A stretch of 36,724 nucleotides of DNA from IMG/VR virus record IMGVR_UViG_3300027580_000247, positions 1 to 36,724 of that record; one strand, written 5' to 3'. Below are positions 6,923 through 15,069 of this stretch, in pieces. The DNA is from a virus. Below the pieces are notes generated by a model. That model was not told the origin of the DNA. It searched no databases and saw only the letters and a list, made by a program, of their open reading frames with translations. The translations under genes were made by a program, and so were the position numbers. Positions within the stretch are counted from its first letter, which is position 1. Every line of letters starts with the position of its first letter.

Positions 6923-8021
6923 CGGGCGCCCCGCTTACACTGACGGTGACGCCGTCGCAGTCCGCCCACTCATGGGGCGCCAGGGCCTGACGAGCAGGAC
7001 TGGCGAGTGTGACGTCGTAGACCCCGCCCGACATCAGGGCGTCTACGATCTGGTTGGGAACAACATCTCGGCCGAGCCGCGCGCGGGCGCGCGCCGCCCA
7101 GTCCTCTGCGGCCGCCAAGGCCCGCGCCTTGGCGGCCTCGACGTCCGTGTCGCTGTAAAGCGTCAGGGTGGCGTCGATCGTGTACCCGATGCGGGTGGGC
7201 GCGATGACCTGGACCTGGTCTGTGAGCGGGCGCACACGCTCGTCCGACAGTGCGCTCTCGACCAGGGCGAGCATGTCTTGCGAGGGCAGCCCGTCCTTCA
7301 CCAGGATGCAGACCTGCACGACCCCCGGGGACGGACTGATGACGCTCGCGTCGGTGACGTCCTGGTGCGCGCTGATCGCGTGCCAGCGATAGGCGCCAAA
7401 AGAGCCGGCCACGGTCAGCCGCTCTGGCGCCCCCTGGATACGATCGCGCAGCCGCTCATCCCCTTCCTCGGTCGCACCGCCGAAGGTCACAGCCGTGTTG
7501 GTGGCGCTGGCGATGCCGTCGACCGGGTCGACCAGTTTGTCCAGCTCGCCGCTGCGGTAGCCATTACCGAGGTCGCCGGCCGTCACAGCCGTCGCGGAAA
7601 CGCTCGCGCTGCCGCCGCCGGCGGGCACGGTGAGCGCCTGGTCGGTAGCGAAGTCGACCTTACCGTCCTTGCTGCGAACCCGCGTGCCCTTGGGGACATC
7701 GACATCCTCGGCGCGCTCAGCAGCCGAGGTAAACTGGAGCTCGGTAACGGCGGCCCGCGCCGGCAGGCGCTCGACCCCGTAGAATGCGCCCAGGTGGTCG
7801 AGCATCGGAAAGCGCGCGTAGGCGAGCAGGTTCTGCTCGCCGGTAAGCTGCACCTGCTGGCGGATCAGCGCGTCACGATAGGCGATGACGTCGAGAAAGA
7901 CCCGCTCCCACTGGCCGGGCTGCAGGGTCTTGCCCGTCATCTGCTCGTACTGATTGACGAGCTCCTGGGTGATCGCCTCGGGATCCCGCTCGACGAACTC
8001 GGGGCGCGGCAGATCGTTCAC
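6915..8021 (-). CDS. J: Baseplate protein J (P2 gpJ / gp47 family)
   Basis: A 368-residue baseplate wedge protein of the gpJ/gp47 family. The N-terminus (DLPRPEFVERDPEAITQELVNQYEQMTGKTLQPGQ) and the block DALIRQQVQLTGEQNLLAYA, followed by a beta-rich middle (GTRVRSKDGKVDFATDQAL) and GDLGNGYRSGELDKLVDP, are characteristic. It uses a GTG start with GGAGGTGGCAGC upstream, and the start overlaps the stop of gpW (GTGA). It works with W, V, D, X and I to build the baseplate that triggers sheath contraction. Confidence 0.92.
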   Translation of the reverse strand: MNDLPRPEFVERDPEAITQELVNQYEQMTGKTLQPGQWERVFLDVIAYRDALIRQQVQLTGEQNLLAYARFPMLDHLGAFYGVERLPARAAVTELQFTSAAERAEDVDVPKGTRVRSKDGKVDFATDQALTVPAGGGSASVSATAVTAGDLGNGYRSGELDKLVDPVDGIASATNTAVTFGGATEEGDERLRDRIQGAPERLTVAGSFGAYRWHAISAHQDVTDASVISPSPGVVQVCILVKDGLPSQDMLALVESALSDERVRPLTDQVQVIAPTRIGYTIDATLTLYSDTDVEAAKARALAAAEDWAARARARLGRDVVPNQIVDALMSGGVYDVTLASPARQALAPHEWADCDGVTVSVSGAPDG

Positions 8022-8380
8022 GCTGCCACCTCCGTGACTTGCTCATCGAGGGCATCGACCAGTCGCCAGCGCACCCGTACCCACAGACGGCCGTTGGCGG
8101 GCTCGACCGACACCGACAGGACCTCGGCGCGCGGCTCCCAGGCCGAGATGGCCTCGCGCACCTCGCGCACGATCTGCGGGCGCACTTCGGTGACCGGCCA
8201 GTCGATGTACCGCCAGATGTCAGAACCGAACTCGGGGCGGTGCGGGTCGCTGCCTTTGGGGGTGGTCAGGATGATCCGGATCGCCTGCGCGACGTCGGCG
8301 ACCCCCTCGACGACTTCGCCGTCAGCGGCGAGCCGGGGCTGCCAGTGCAGCGCGCGGATGTCGCGAAGATCCCGAGCCAT
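8018..8380 (-). CDS. W: Baseplate protein W (GPW/gp25 family)
   Basis: A 120-residue protein of the P2 gpW / T4 gp25 family, a small baseplate wedge component related in fold to lysozyme-like T4 gp25. The signature is AQAIRIILTTPKGSDPHRPEFGSDIWRYIDWP (conserved LTTPKGSDPHRPEFG). Two starts are possible, GTG at 8386 or ATG at 8380; neither has a clear Shine-Dalgarno, which is unusual for this phage. It is the first gene after a 134-bp gap that holds one of the three CCGGAA dyads, so it may be the first gene of a late transcript and possibly near-leaderless. Confidence 0.9.
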   Translation of the reverse strand: MARDLRDIRALHWQPRLAADGEVVEGVADVAQAIRIILTTPKGSDPHRPEFGSDIWRYIDWPVTEVRPQIVREVREAISAWEPRAEVLSVSVEPANGRLWVRVRWRLVDALDEQVTEVAA

Positions 8381-8416
8381 GCGCACAGGGTGCGCTCGGC
8401 GCCGGATACGCTCTCG

Positions 8417-8432
8417 CCGGAAAGGCTTCCGG
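8417..8432. promoter_or_regulatory. Dyad A, CCGGAA-N4-TTCCGG
   Basis: A perfect 6+4+6 dyad (CCGGAA AGGC TTCCGG) in the 134-bp gap between the 65-residue gene and gpW. The same dyad with different loops is found at 20886-20901 and 27590-27605 and, by eye, nowhere else. The rest of the gap (8381-8520) is GC-rich with no clear -10 box; a TTGACG-like sequence on the minus strand near 8500-8505 has no partner. A protein-binding site for the phage activator or an RNA hairpin are both possible. Confidence 0.5.
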
Positions 8433-8520
8433 GGTGATGCAGAAGGGAGAGGGAGGCGGGCGAGGGGGGTGCGCCTAGCGTCTCCAGGGCGAAGCGCAGC
8501 GTCAACCCCCCGGCCCAGCG

Positions 8521-8718
8521 CTACTCGACCGGGTACGTCCCCGCCGAGCTGCCAGAGTCGACGGTCACCTCCGCATACGCCTGGACGTGAGCGACCACCG
8601 CTGCAGCGATAGCGTCCGCCAGATCCTGGGCGTACGAGTGGTCCCCCGAGGCGACGAACCCCTTCGCCTCCAGCTCGGAGACGATCAGCGACGACAGCAC
8701 CTGCTTATCGAGCGCCAC
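8521..8718 (-). CDS. Small protein between baseplate genes V and W
   Basis: A 65-residue, mostly helical, Ala-rich protein (MALDKQVLSSLIVSELEAKGFVASGDHSYAQDLADAIAAAV begins it) that I cannot assign to a named family. The GTG start has AAGGAGT 4 bases upstream, a strong signal that it is translated. Its start is 2 bp from the end of gpV. Position within the baseplate cluster suggests a structural or assembly role, but nothing in the sequence shows which. Confidence 0.75.
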   Translation of the reverse strand: MALDKQVLSSLIVSELEAKGFVASGDHSYAQDLADAIAAAVVAHVQAYAEVTVDSGSSAGTYPVE

Positions 8719-8720
8719 GG

Positions 8721-9338
8721 CTACTCCTTACCCGCCGTCACCACGGATGAGATATCGCCGTGCGGCTTGCCCGTGAAGTGGCAGATACACTCGCCGGTGA
8801 CCACGCCGGTTCCGCTGTTATGCCGGATCATCGGCGCGTCTACCGTGGCCTCGGTGCCCGCCGTGACCGCTACCGAGCCCGCGGCGTCGGCGGTGACGTC
8901 CCCTTGAGCTGTCACGGCGACGTCCCCGTCGGCATCGACGGTCACCCCCTCAGGCCCCACCACGACGGAGACAGCGCCGTTGCGCACGACCGCCGTGCCC
9001 TGGCTCTGCGTCAGGTCCAGCAGCCAACGATGGGAGCGACGGTCATACTCCTCGATCGTCCCGTCGTCGTGCAGGACGTGGCGCTTGTCCTGGCTGTCGA
9101 TCGGCGCCGGGTCGGCCTGCGAGTAGATCGCCCCCGCGACCACGCCGTCCTCGCCGTGCTCGTCCAGGAAGCACGCGACGTGCTCGCCCACATCGGGCAC
9201 CCAATACACCTTGTCCCGGTGCGTCTTGAGCTGCAGCACGTCGAGCCACCAGCTCTCAACGTCGTCGCGCGCCGGGAAGCGCACCTTCACCCGGCAGCGG
9301 GCAGTATCGGTGCGGGTCACGATGCCTAGCCTATACAC
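8721..9338 (-). CDS. V: Baseplate spike protein V
   Basis: A 205-residue central spike protein of the P2 gpV / Mu gp45 family. The N-terminal OB-fold region (LGIVTRTDTARCRVKVRFPARDDVESWWLDVL...GEHVACFLDEHGEDGVVAGAIYS) is typical, followed by a repetitive beta-helix (GAVSVVVGPEGVTVDADGDVAVTAQGDVTADAAG) and a C-terminal tip rich in His and Cys (CICHFTGKPHGD), where related spikes bind an iron ion through an HxH motif. The GTG start has GGAGGTGGAGC upstream and overlaps the end of gene D by 8 bp. Confidence 0.92.
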   Translation of the reverse strand: MYRLGIVTRTDTARCRVKVRFPARDDVESWWLDVLQLKTHRDKVYWVPDVGEHVACFLDEHGEDGVVAGAIYSQADPAPIDSQDKRHVLHDDGTIEEYDRRSHRWLLDLTQSQGTAVVRNGAVSVVVGPEGVTVDADGDVAVTAQGDVTADAAGSVAVTAGTEATVDAPMIRHNSGTGVVTGECICHFTGKPHGDISSVVTAGKE

Positions 9339-10314
9339 GCTCCACCTCCAGCTCCGTTGTGTAGCCGCCCTTACGGTCCTGGCTGTGCGTCGACTCCGTG
9401 ATCAGGTACGTGCCGCCGAGCCGGCCCATCTGCTCGAGCGCGATATTGACCCCAGCGACCAGCTGCGGGCGCCCGTCAACCGTTAGCGAGCCGGCCACCT
9501 CGCGCCGGTTCTGCTCGTCGAGCAGCGCCTTCGCCTTCTTCTCGGCCTGTGCCGGGTTCTCCGCCCGGATATAGCGCTTGAGCGTGTCGCCACTCGCCAC
9601 GCCCTGCGCCTCGACGGTGTGCTCGACCAGCTCCTTGGTCTCCGGGTCCTGGTAGCTGACCGTGGCGGCCTGGTAGATCCGCTGGCCCTGGTCCTGCAGC
9701 TGGTAGCGCGCCAGCTCCCGCCTCGACAGCACCAGCGCGGCGTTGCCGGCGCGCAGCTCCTCCATCCGATGGAAGACCAGCTGATCGCCGCGCACCGTGG
9801 CCGCGTGGCCGTAGGTCTCCGCCAGGCGCTTGATGAACGCCAGGTCGCTCTCGTCGTCCTGGCTGACACGCTCCAGCGGCACCGGGTCGATAGGTCCGAC
9901 GACCTCGAGCTCGTGGCGCGCGGCCACCTGGTCGATAACGGTGGCCAGGTCCGTGCCCTCGTACGACTCGGAGCGCCGGGTGCGCAGCTCCTGCGTGATC
10001 GCGGCCGCCAGCGCACGGATGGTCACCGTATCGCCGCGGCCGTCGCCGCGGAACGAGATCTCGTCGATCTTGAAGGTGCCGGCCGGCATCATGCCGCCCG
10101 GGTCCAGGCCGATCGTCGCCTCGATCGTATCGCCCTTGCCCGGATACCAGGCATCCCGCCAGCGACCGTCGCGGTCCTCAATCTCCAGCTCCAGGTCGTC
10201 GCTCTCGCCGTGGAGCTTGTCGGTGTAGGTGACCGAGATGACGTCACCGGCGATATCTTGGGTGATGTTCTTGCCCTGGTAGATGAGCGACCAGGCTGGC
10301 GTGGGCACGCGCAT
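9331..10314 (-). CDS. D: Baseplate hub protein D (late-control D family)
   Basis: A 327-residue baseplate hub protein of the P2 gpD / Mu gp44 family, which bridges the tail tube and the spike. Family traits are the opening PTPAWSLIYQGKNITQDIAGDVISVTYTD, the DLELEIEDRDGRW block and the central DESDLAFIKRLAETYGHAATVRGDQLVF. Starts 4 bases after gpX; only a weak ribosome site is seen, consistent with coupled translation. Confidence 0.92.
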   Translation of the reverse strand: MRVPTPAWSLIYQGKNITQDIAGDVISVTYTDKLHGESDDLELEIEDRDGRWRDAWYPGKGDTIEATIGLDPGGMMPAGTFKIDEISFRGDGRGDTVTIRALAAAITQELRTRRSESYEGTDLATVIDQVAARHELEVVGPIDPVPLERVSQDDESDLAFIKRLAETYGHAATVRGDQLVFHRMEELRAGNAALVLSRRELARYQLQDQGQRIYQAATVSYQDPETKELVEHTVEAQGVASGDTLKRYIRAENPAQAEKKAKALLDEQNRREVAGSLTVDGRPQLVAGVNIALEQMGRLGGTYLITESTHSQDRKGGYTTELEVERV

Positions 10315-10317
10315 CGG

Positions 10318-10542
10318 CTACCGCTTCCAGGGTGGCAGCTGGTTGACGGGCAGGCGCTCGGTCGCCTCGGCGACCGGGATCAGCAGGCGCACGCCGGAGG
10401 GCAGGAGTGGCCGGATCGGCACGTCCGGGTTCGCCCGGATGATCTCCTCGTAGCGGTTCGGATCGCCGTAGTAGCGGTAGGCGAGCTGATCCCACCGCTC
10501 GCCCTCGCTCGTGGTGTGCTCAAGGTACAGCTCGTCGGCCAT
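10318..10542 (-). CDS. X: Tail protein X (LysM-like)
   Basis: A 74-residue P2 gpX-type protein: a single LysM-like domain (HTTSEGERWDQLAYRYYGDPNRYEEIIRANPDVP) with a short Leu/Pro-rich end. In P2-type tails gpX is needed for tail completion and probably joins the hub and tube. GAGG lies 6-7 bases before the ATG. It fits exactly between U and D as in P2-like tail clusters. Confidence 0.92.
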   Translation of the reverse strand: MADELYLEHTTSEGERWDQLAYRYYGDPNRYEEIIRANPDVPIRPLLPSGVRLLIPVAEATERLPVNQLPPWKR

Positions 10543-11037
10543 CTAGCGCCTCACGATCTCGCTGGAGCTGACGTCATCAGGCCGGCCGCCGCCCCCGCTC
10601 TGCGTGGCGCGCTGCGCCCGTGGCGAGTCGCCCGCACCGGCGGCCTCGCCGCGGGGCGCGAAGGCCTGCCCGACGTACTCTCGGAGCTTCATCTTGGCGG
10701 TGATGGCCACCGGCTTGCCGTCGGCGAGCGCCCAGCCGGGCTGATCGCTGAGCTCCGTGACCACGAACCGCCCGAGCTCGCGGCCGTCACCGCGCTGGAG
10801 CAGCCGCGCCTCGCCGCTATCCCCCGCCTGGCGCAGCTGGTCGAGCAACGCCTCCGGGTCGCCGTGCTCCGCGCGCAGCCTGAAATCGACCGTGGCGCGG
10901 CGCAGCCCCTTGCCCTGGAACTGCAGCCGCGGCTCCCCCTCGATGGCGCCGTGCTCGCTGTAGGCCCAGGTATCACGGAGCTCCAGGCCGTCGACGCGCA
11001 GGACCTCTAGCGGGATCGAGCCGAACTTCACGAACAT
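10543..11037 (-). CDS. U: Tail protein U
   Basis: A 164-residue P2 gpU-type protein; the start MFVKFGSIPLEVLRVDGLELRDTWAYSEH and the block PRLQFQGKGLRRATVDFRL are family features. GpU is a tail completion/initiator component in P2. Start codons GTG (11040) and ATG (11037) are adjacent and overlap the stop of the tape-measure gene; ATG is used here. The last 40 residues are Gly/Ala/Arg-rich and probably disordered. Confidence 0.9.
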   Translation of the reverse strand: MFVKFGSIPLEVLRVDGLELRDTWAYSEHGAIEGEPRLQFQGKGLRRATVDFRLRAEHGDPEALLDQLRQAGDSGEARLLQRGDGRELGRFVVTELSDQPGWALADGKPVAITAKMKLREYVGQAFAPRGEAAGAGDSPRAQRATQSGGGGRPDDVSSSEIVRR

Positions 11038-13748
11038 CACCGATCATCCTCGTAGCTGCGCCGTCCGCGGCGGCGAGTCTGCTCGGCCACCAGGTCGGCA
11101 ATCTCGCGCCCCCGCTCCCGCAGCAGGCCATCCAGCCGATCGGCCAGATCGCCTTCCCCCTCGGCGGCCGCGCCGGCATCGATCGACACGTTGACGGTGA
11201 CGCTGACGGGCTCGCCGCCCGCTCCGGCCGCGCCCGCGGCCCCGGGCGCGGCCGCGGGCTGCGGCAACGGGGCAATGCGCGGCGCCGGCGTCACCGGCGG
11301 CTCCGGGGCGGAGAGCCCGGGCAGCGGGTCGGCGAGACGGCGGATCCGCTGAACAGCATCCGGCACCGCCGGCATCGGCGGCGGCTCCACCGCGGGGCGC
11401 ACCCGCTGGACCGCGTCCGGGATCGCCGGCAGTGTCGGCGCCTGCACCTGGGGGCGGACCTCCTGGATTGCCGCCGGCGGCTCCGGGGCAGAGGGCTCGG
11501 GCGCCGTCACTGCCGGGGCGCCCAGGGCCGCCGGCGAGACCCCTGCCATCGCCGCACTCATCGCCGCGCTCAACGGCCGCGCCAGCGGCGTCGCCCCCTG
11601 CGCGGCCACGCCCTCGCCCAGGGTTTGCAGCAGCCGCTGCCCGGAGCCCGTCAGGTCCGACAGCGGCCCCTTCTTGGCATCGGAGAACGGCAGCAGCTCC
11701 CGCACAGCGCCGAGCGCGTCCTTGACCGCGTTCACCGGCGCCATCGCCACCGACTGAATCCCGTCGACCACGGTCATCAGCAGCTTGCGCCCGGACGCCG
11801 ACAGGTCGATATCCAGCGCCTGGGCGATCCAGTGCAGCGGGTTCATCTGCCGCGCCAGGGCGGCCAGCCCCTGTATCAGCCCCTCGTCAAAACCGGCGAC
11901 CACCGCATCCCAGCGCGCCTGGAAGAACCCCGTCACGCCCGACCAGGCCGAGGCCAGCCCCGACCACAGCGATGCCAGCATCGATCGGCCAGCGGCGGCC
12001 AGGTCCACGCCGAACAGGTAGCGCACCAGGGCGTTCAGCCCGTCCGCGACCCAGGAGACCGGGTTGAGCGCCTGAAGGACCGCCACCACGCCCTCCAGGA
12101 AGCCCGATTCAAACCCCGCGCGAATGTCGCTCCAAAGGCCTTTGAAGAAGTCGCTGATCGGCCCCCAGAAGGCGTAGATCAGCCCGGCCGCGGCCACCAC
12201 TGCTGCCACGACCCAGGTGATCGGGTTCGCCAGCAGCGCCGCAGCGAACCCCCAGGCCACCGTCGTCGCCGTTCCGAGCGCCGGGATCAGTGTGGCGCCC
12301 AGGCTCATCCCTAGCCGAGCCAAGCTGGCGATCGCCGCCGGGGCGCTGCGGGCCGCAAATCCCAGGAAAGAGGTGGCGAATGTGCGTGTGTACTGAACGG
12401 TCGAGAGCAGCAGAGGGCCGAGCGTTCGCAGGGCGCCGACAACCAAGCCCACCCCCTGCAGCCCGTAGGAGCCCATCAAGGTCAGGCCGCCGGCGACGGT
12501 CATGATCGGCGCGACCACCGCGAGCACCGCCGCCAGGATGCCGGCGAAGCCGAGCGCGATCCGGAAAAGCCCCGGGTGCGCCTCGGCGAACTCCTTGATG
12601 CCCTCCACGATGCCCTGTAGCACCGGCAGCATGTCGTTCATCGCCGGGAGCACGAAGCTGCCCAGCGTGATCCGCAGATCCTCCAGCTGGTTGGTGAACA
12701 GCTGCAGCGCGTTCGCCGTGGTCTCCGAGCGCGTCTCGTACTCGGCCTGCATCGAGCCGGCGTAGCGGCTCTGATCGCCCGCCAGGCGGAACGCCTTGTC
12801 GAGCTCCTCCATGTTGGTGAGCAGGGGCATGATCGCGCCCTTGCTCTCCTCGCCGAAGATCATCTTGGCGAGGGCTCCCTGCTTCTCGGCAGGCTGCTGC
12901 GCGAGGGCCTGGAACACCTGCTGGATGGCCGCCTGGGCGTCGTTCTGCATGAACTGCGCCATGTTCTGCGCAGAGAAGCCCAGCTGCTCGAGCGCCTGGG
13001 ACTGCTTGCTCGTCGCGGCCTCGCCGGCAGTGAGCGAGCCCACCAGGTTCTTCAGGGCCGTCGCCGCGATCTCCGGGGACTGCCCGGAGTTCAGCAGGGC
13101 CGCCGACAGCGCGGCCGTCTCCTCGGCCGCCAGGCCGGCGGACGCCGCCACCGCGCCCTGGCGCTGGATCACCTGGGTGACCTCGCCGGCGGCGGCATTC
13201 AGGTTGTTGGAGAGGTGATTCGTGACGTCGCCGAGGGCGACCATCTCCTGCTGCGTCAGGCCCAGCCCGGCACGGATCGAGGCCATCGCTTGACCGGCCT
13301 CGCCGGCGGTCATGTCGAAGGCGGTGGCCATCTTGGCCGCGTCCTCGGCGAAGGCCGTCAGGTTATCGCGCGCCACGCCCGACTGCCCGGCGGCGGCCAC
13401 GATCTCCGCCAGCCCGCCGGCGGCGACCGGGATCTCGGTCGACAGCTGGCGGATATCCGCGCCGAGCTCGGCGAACTGCTCCGGGGTGGAGAAGTCCACC
13501 ACCTTGCGCACGTCCGCCATCTGGCTCTCGAACTCGATGGCCGGCCGGACGACCTGACCCAGCGCGCCGGACATCTGGCTGGCCGCGCCTTGCGACAACG
13601 CGCCGGCGACGGTCATCTGCTCGCCAACGCGCCGCACCCGCTCGGCCTGCTCGCCCAGCCCGCCGAGCGACTGCTGGACCTGGCGGATCGGGCCGGTCGC
13701 CCGGTCCACCGCCGAGAGCACCACCGCCAGGTTGAACATGTCCTGCAT
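11037..13748 (-). CDS. T: Tail tape-measure protein
   Basis: A 903-residue TP901-type tape-measure protein that sets tail length and is ejected during infection. The N-terminus (LAVVLSAVDRATGPIRQVQQSL) and the long block of helices with MADVRKVVDFSTPEQFAELGADIRQLS and ALKNLVGSLTAGEAATSKQSQALEQLG are typical. Several hydrophobic stretches lie about residues 395-425 and 455-525. The C-terminal third is Pro/Ala-rich with repeated VRPxVxxPxxPAxPDAVQRxR units. Its length agrees with a medium-long contractile tail. It follows the E/E' chaperones, the usual order. Confidence 0.93.
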   Translation of the reverse strand: MQDMFNLAVVLSAVDRATGPIRQVQQSLGGLGEQAERVRRVGEQMTVAGALSQGAASQMSGALGQVVRPAIEFESQMADVRKVVDFSTPEQFAELGADIRQLSTEIPVAAGGLAEIVAAAGQSGVARDNLTAFAEDAAKMATAFDMTAGEAGQAMASIRAGLGLTQQEMVALGDVTNHLSNNLNAAAGEVTQVIQRQGAVAASAGLAAEETAALSAALLNSGQSPEIAATALKNLVGSLTAGEAATSKQSQALEQLGFSAQNMAQFMQNDAQAAIQQVFQALAQQPAEKQGALAKMIFGEESKGAIMPLLTNMEELDKAFRLAGDQSRYAGSMQAEYETRSETTANALQLFTNQLEDLRITLGSFVLPAMNDMLPVLQGIVEGIKEFAEAHPGLFRIALGFAGILAAVLAVVAPIMTVAGGLTLMGSYGLQGVGLVVGALRTLGPLLLSTVQYTRTFATSFLGFAARSAPAAIASLARLGMSLGATLIPALGTATTVAWGFAAALLANPITWVVAAVVAAAGLIYAFWGPISDFFKGLWSDIRAGFESGFLEGVVAVLQALNPVSWVADGLNALVRYLFGVDLAAAGRSMLASLWSGLASAWSGVTGFFQARWDAVVAGFDEGLIQGLAALARQMNPLHWIAQALDIDLSASGRKLLMTVVDGIQSVAMAPVNAVKDALGAVRELLPFSDAKKGPLSDLTGSGQRLLQTLGEGVAAQGATPLARPLSAAMSAAMAGVSPAALGAPAVTAPEPSAPEPPAAIQEVRPQVQAPTLPAIPDAVQRVRPAVEPPPMPAVPDAVQRIRRLADPLPGLSAPEPPVTPAPRIAPLPQPAAAPGAAGAAGAGGEPVSVTVNVSIDAGAAAEGEGDLADRLDGLLRERGREIADLVAEQTRRRGRRSYEDDR

Positions 13749-13768
13749 CGCGCCTACCCTCTAGTCTC

Positions 13769-13786
13769 GGGCCCTACCTCGGGCCC
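13769..13786. other. GC hairpin between tape-measure start and the plus-strand gene
   Basis: GGGCCC TACCTC GGGCCC forms a 6-bp stem with a 6-nt loop 20 bp upstream of the tape-measure ATG and 24 bp upstream of the plus-strand ATG at 13811. No T-run on either side, so it is not a classical terminator. It may affect translation of either neighbour. Confidence 0.4.
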
Positions 13787-13810
13787 AATCGCCGGAATCG
13801 GAGGCCGGTC

Positions 13811-13993
13811 ATGCTCACCTGGTTCTTCATCTTCTTCGGCATCGGTGCCGGTATTGCGATCCTGCTTTTCCTGCTCGCACTGGTGGGCGTCGCAGTATGG
13901 TTCGTGTTCTACGCTGCAAAGTGCCTGAAGCAGGGGTGGCAGCAAGCAGGGGAGGAGCTGCAGGCCCGCAAGGAGCGTGAGGGGCAGGGCTAA
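13811..13993 (+). CDS. Small single-pass membrane protein, opposite strand
   Basis: A 60-residue protein with one strong hydrophobic segment (residues about 3-34, WFFIFFGIGAGIAILLFLLALVG and onward) followed by a charged tail (KCLKQGWQQAGEELQARKEREGQG). GGAGG lies 6 bases before the ATG. It is the only convincing plus-strand gene apart from the repressor and occupies the gap between the tape-measure gene and E', with its end overlapping the E' stop by 4 bp. I see no promoter. It could be a lysogeny-expressed moron such as a superinfection-exclusion peptide; that role is inferred only from size, topology and strand. A chance open frame opposite non-coding sequence is the alternative. Confidence 0.6.
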   Translation: MLTWFFIFFGIGAGIAILLFLLALVGVAVWFVFYAAKCLKQGWQQAGEELQARKEREGQG

Positions 13994-14172
13994 CCCTGCC
14001 CCGCCCCTTGGCGCTGTTGCGAGCGCATCGCCTCGTTCTTGCGCTCGACGTAGTCGGCGTAGTCCGCCATCTCCGCCTCCAGCTCCGCCCACCGCATCGC
14101 CATCAGCTCGCTGTGCGAGGCGTAGCCCTCGGCCTTCAGTTGAGCGATGTGCTGCCGGGTAATGAGGGCGCG
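13990..14172 (-). CDS. Tail assembly chaperone extension E' (made by -1 frameshift)
   Basis: The downstream half of the E+E' chaperone. It adds 60 residues (RALITRQHIAQLKAEGYASHSELMAMRWAELEAEMADYADYV and on) to residues 1-90 of E after a -1 slip at 14172-14178, giving a product of about 150 residues; P2 E+E' is 142. The region is helical and charged and ends just before the tape-measure gene, which such fusions help to coat during assembly. It has no ribosome site of its own. The frame also opens upstream of the slip, but that part overlaps E and is a shadow. Confidence 0.85.
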   Translation of the reverse strand, partial: RALITRQHIAQLKAEGYASHSELMAMRWAELEAEMADYADYVERKNEAMRSQQRQGAGQG

Positions 14173-14441
14173 TTTCCCCCGCCGACCTCCTGCATCAGCG
14201 GATTGAGCACCCACAGCGGCAGCGCCTCGACGTCCTCGATCGTCAGCGCCTGGCCGTCGAGGGTGGTTGTCGCCGCCACCAGCCCCATCATGAGCCGCAT
14301 CGGCTCGTTGGCGCCGACCATCCGGCCGGCCTTGACCAGGTGCTCGCCGCGGGGCTCGGCGACGACCGCCTGCCGCCCGTCGGGCAGCTCGATGCTCCGG
14401 CCGGTCTCGGTGTTGCGGGGATTGCTCGTCTGCTCAGCCAT
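14136..14441 (-). CDS. E: Tail assembly chaperone E
   Basis: A 101-residue P2 gpE-type protein (SIELPDGRQAVVAEPRGEHLVKAGRM...PMRLMMGLVAATTTLDGQALTIEDVEALPLW). Such proteins assist tape-measure folding and tube assembly and are made together with a -1 frameshifted longer form. AGGAGA and TAGGA lie upstream of the ATG. The slippery heptamer is at codons 89-90, eleven codons before the stop. The gap before it (14442-14535) contains a GCCTGG/CCAGGC hairpin with a GCGA loop (14479-14494) and a second hairpin at the end of the tube gene, and nothing else I can see. Confidence 0.9.
   Translation of the reverse strand: MAEQTSNPRNTETGRSIELPDGRQAVVAEPRGEHLVKAGRMVGANEPMRLMMGLVAATTTLDGQALTIEDVEALPLWVLNPLMQEVGGGNAPSLPGSTSLN
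14172..14178 (-). promoter_or_regulatory. -1 ribosomal frameshift site GGGAAAC
   Basis: The heptamer G GGA AAC fits X XXY YYZ in the frame of E (codons GGA AAC). After a -1 slip the P and A sites read GGG AAA and translation continues CGC GCC CTC, exactly the E' frame. Placement near the 3' end of E upstream of the tape-measure gene is the standard location. Confidence 0.85.
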
Positions 14442-14535
14442 TTCCTACTGCTCTCCTATCGGTGACATCCGGCGGTGAGCCTGGTCGCCCAGGCCCCCGC
14501 CCGCTTGCTCGGCGCGCCGTGAGCCGGGCCCACGG

Positions 14536-15057
14536 CTACACCCCCAGGTTCTGGCGCCAGGCCTGGAGCACGTCCTCGCCGCCGACGTTCCAGATGTTCT
14601 GGAGCACATCGATCTCCATGACGTCGGTGCCGTCGTGGGTCACCTTGACGTAGCTGCAGGTCAGCTCGTCCTCGAGCTCCAGGGCCTCCTTCGGCGTCGG
14701 GGTCCCGAGGCCGGCCTTCTTCCAGGAGGCCGTCACCAGCCAGACCACCGGCTTCTCCTCGACGCGACCGCCCGGGCCGTAGGTCTCGACGCTGGCGCGG
14801 ATCTGCAGCGAGCGGCTCCTGAAGGGGTTGGCGCCGGCGCGCAGGTGCTCGGCGTAGAAGCCGTTCCACTTCACGCTCATGGTCAGCGCGTTCAGCCCCT
14901 GCGGGACCTCCAGCGAGCCGACCATGCCGAGCCCGGTGTGCTCGTTCACGCTCATCTCGAGGTCGGGCAGGGAGACCTCGCTGGCCCGGCCGACCAGCGA
15001 CTTATCCCCGTCGAGGTAGACGTTGGCGTTGAAGACCTTATTCACTTGGATCGCCAT
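14536..15057 (-). CDS. FII: Major tail tube protein (P2 FII type)
   Basis: A 173-residue tail tube protein. The P2 FII-type pattern is clear: MAIQVNKVFNANVYLDGDKSLVGRASEVSLP, EMSVNEHTGLGMVGSLEVPQGLNALTMS and the WKKAGLGTPTPKEALELEDELT...GTDVMEIDVLQNIW ending. It forms the inner tube surrounded by the sheath. GGGGAG precedes the ATG; 12 bp after the sheath gene. Confidence 0.94.
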   Translation of the reverse strand: MAIQVNKVFNANVYLDGDKSLVGRASEVSLPDLEMSVNEHTGLGMVGSLEVPQGLNALTMSVKWNGFYAEHLRAGANPFRSRSLQIRASVETYGPGGRVEEKPVVWLVTASWKKAGLGTPTPKEALELEDELTCSYVKVTHDGTDVMEIDVLQNIWNVGGEDVLQAWRQNLGV

Positions 15058-15069
15058 GACGGGCTCCCC

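Noticed and set aside
8266-8505. Minus-strand 79-residue frame across the dyad A gap
   Set aside because: Overlaps gpW out of frame, TTG-type start without a ribosome site, no conserved pattern.
13754-14092. Minus-strand 112-residue frame in the E'-tape-measure gap
   Set aside because: Antisense to the membrane peptide gene, Gly/Arg/Glu-rich low complexity, no ribosome site.
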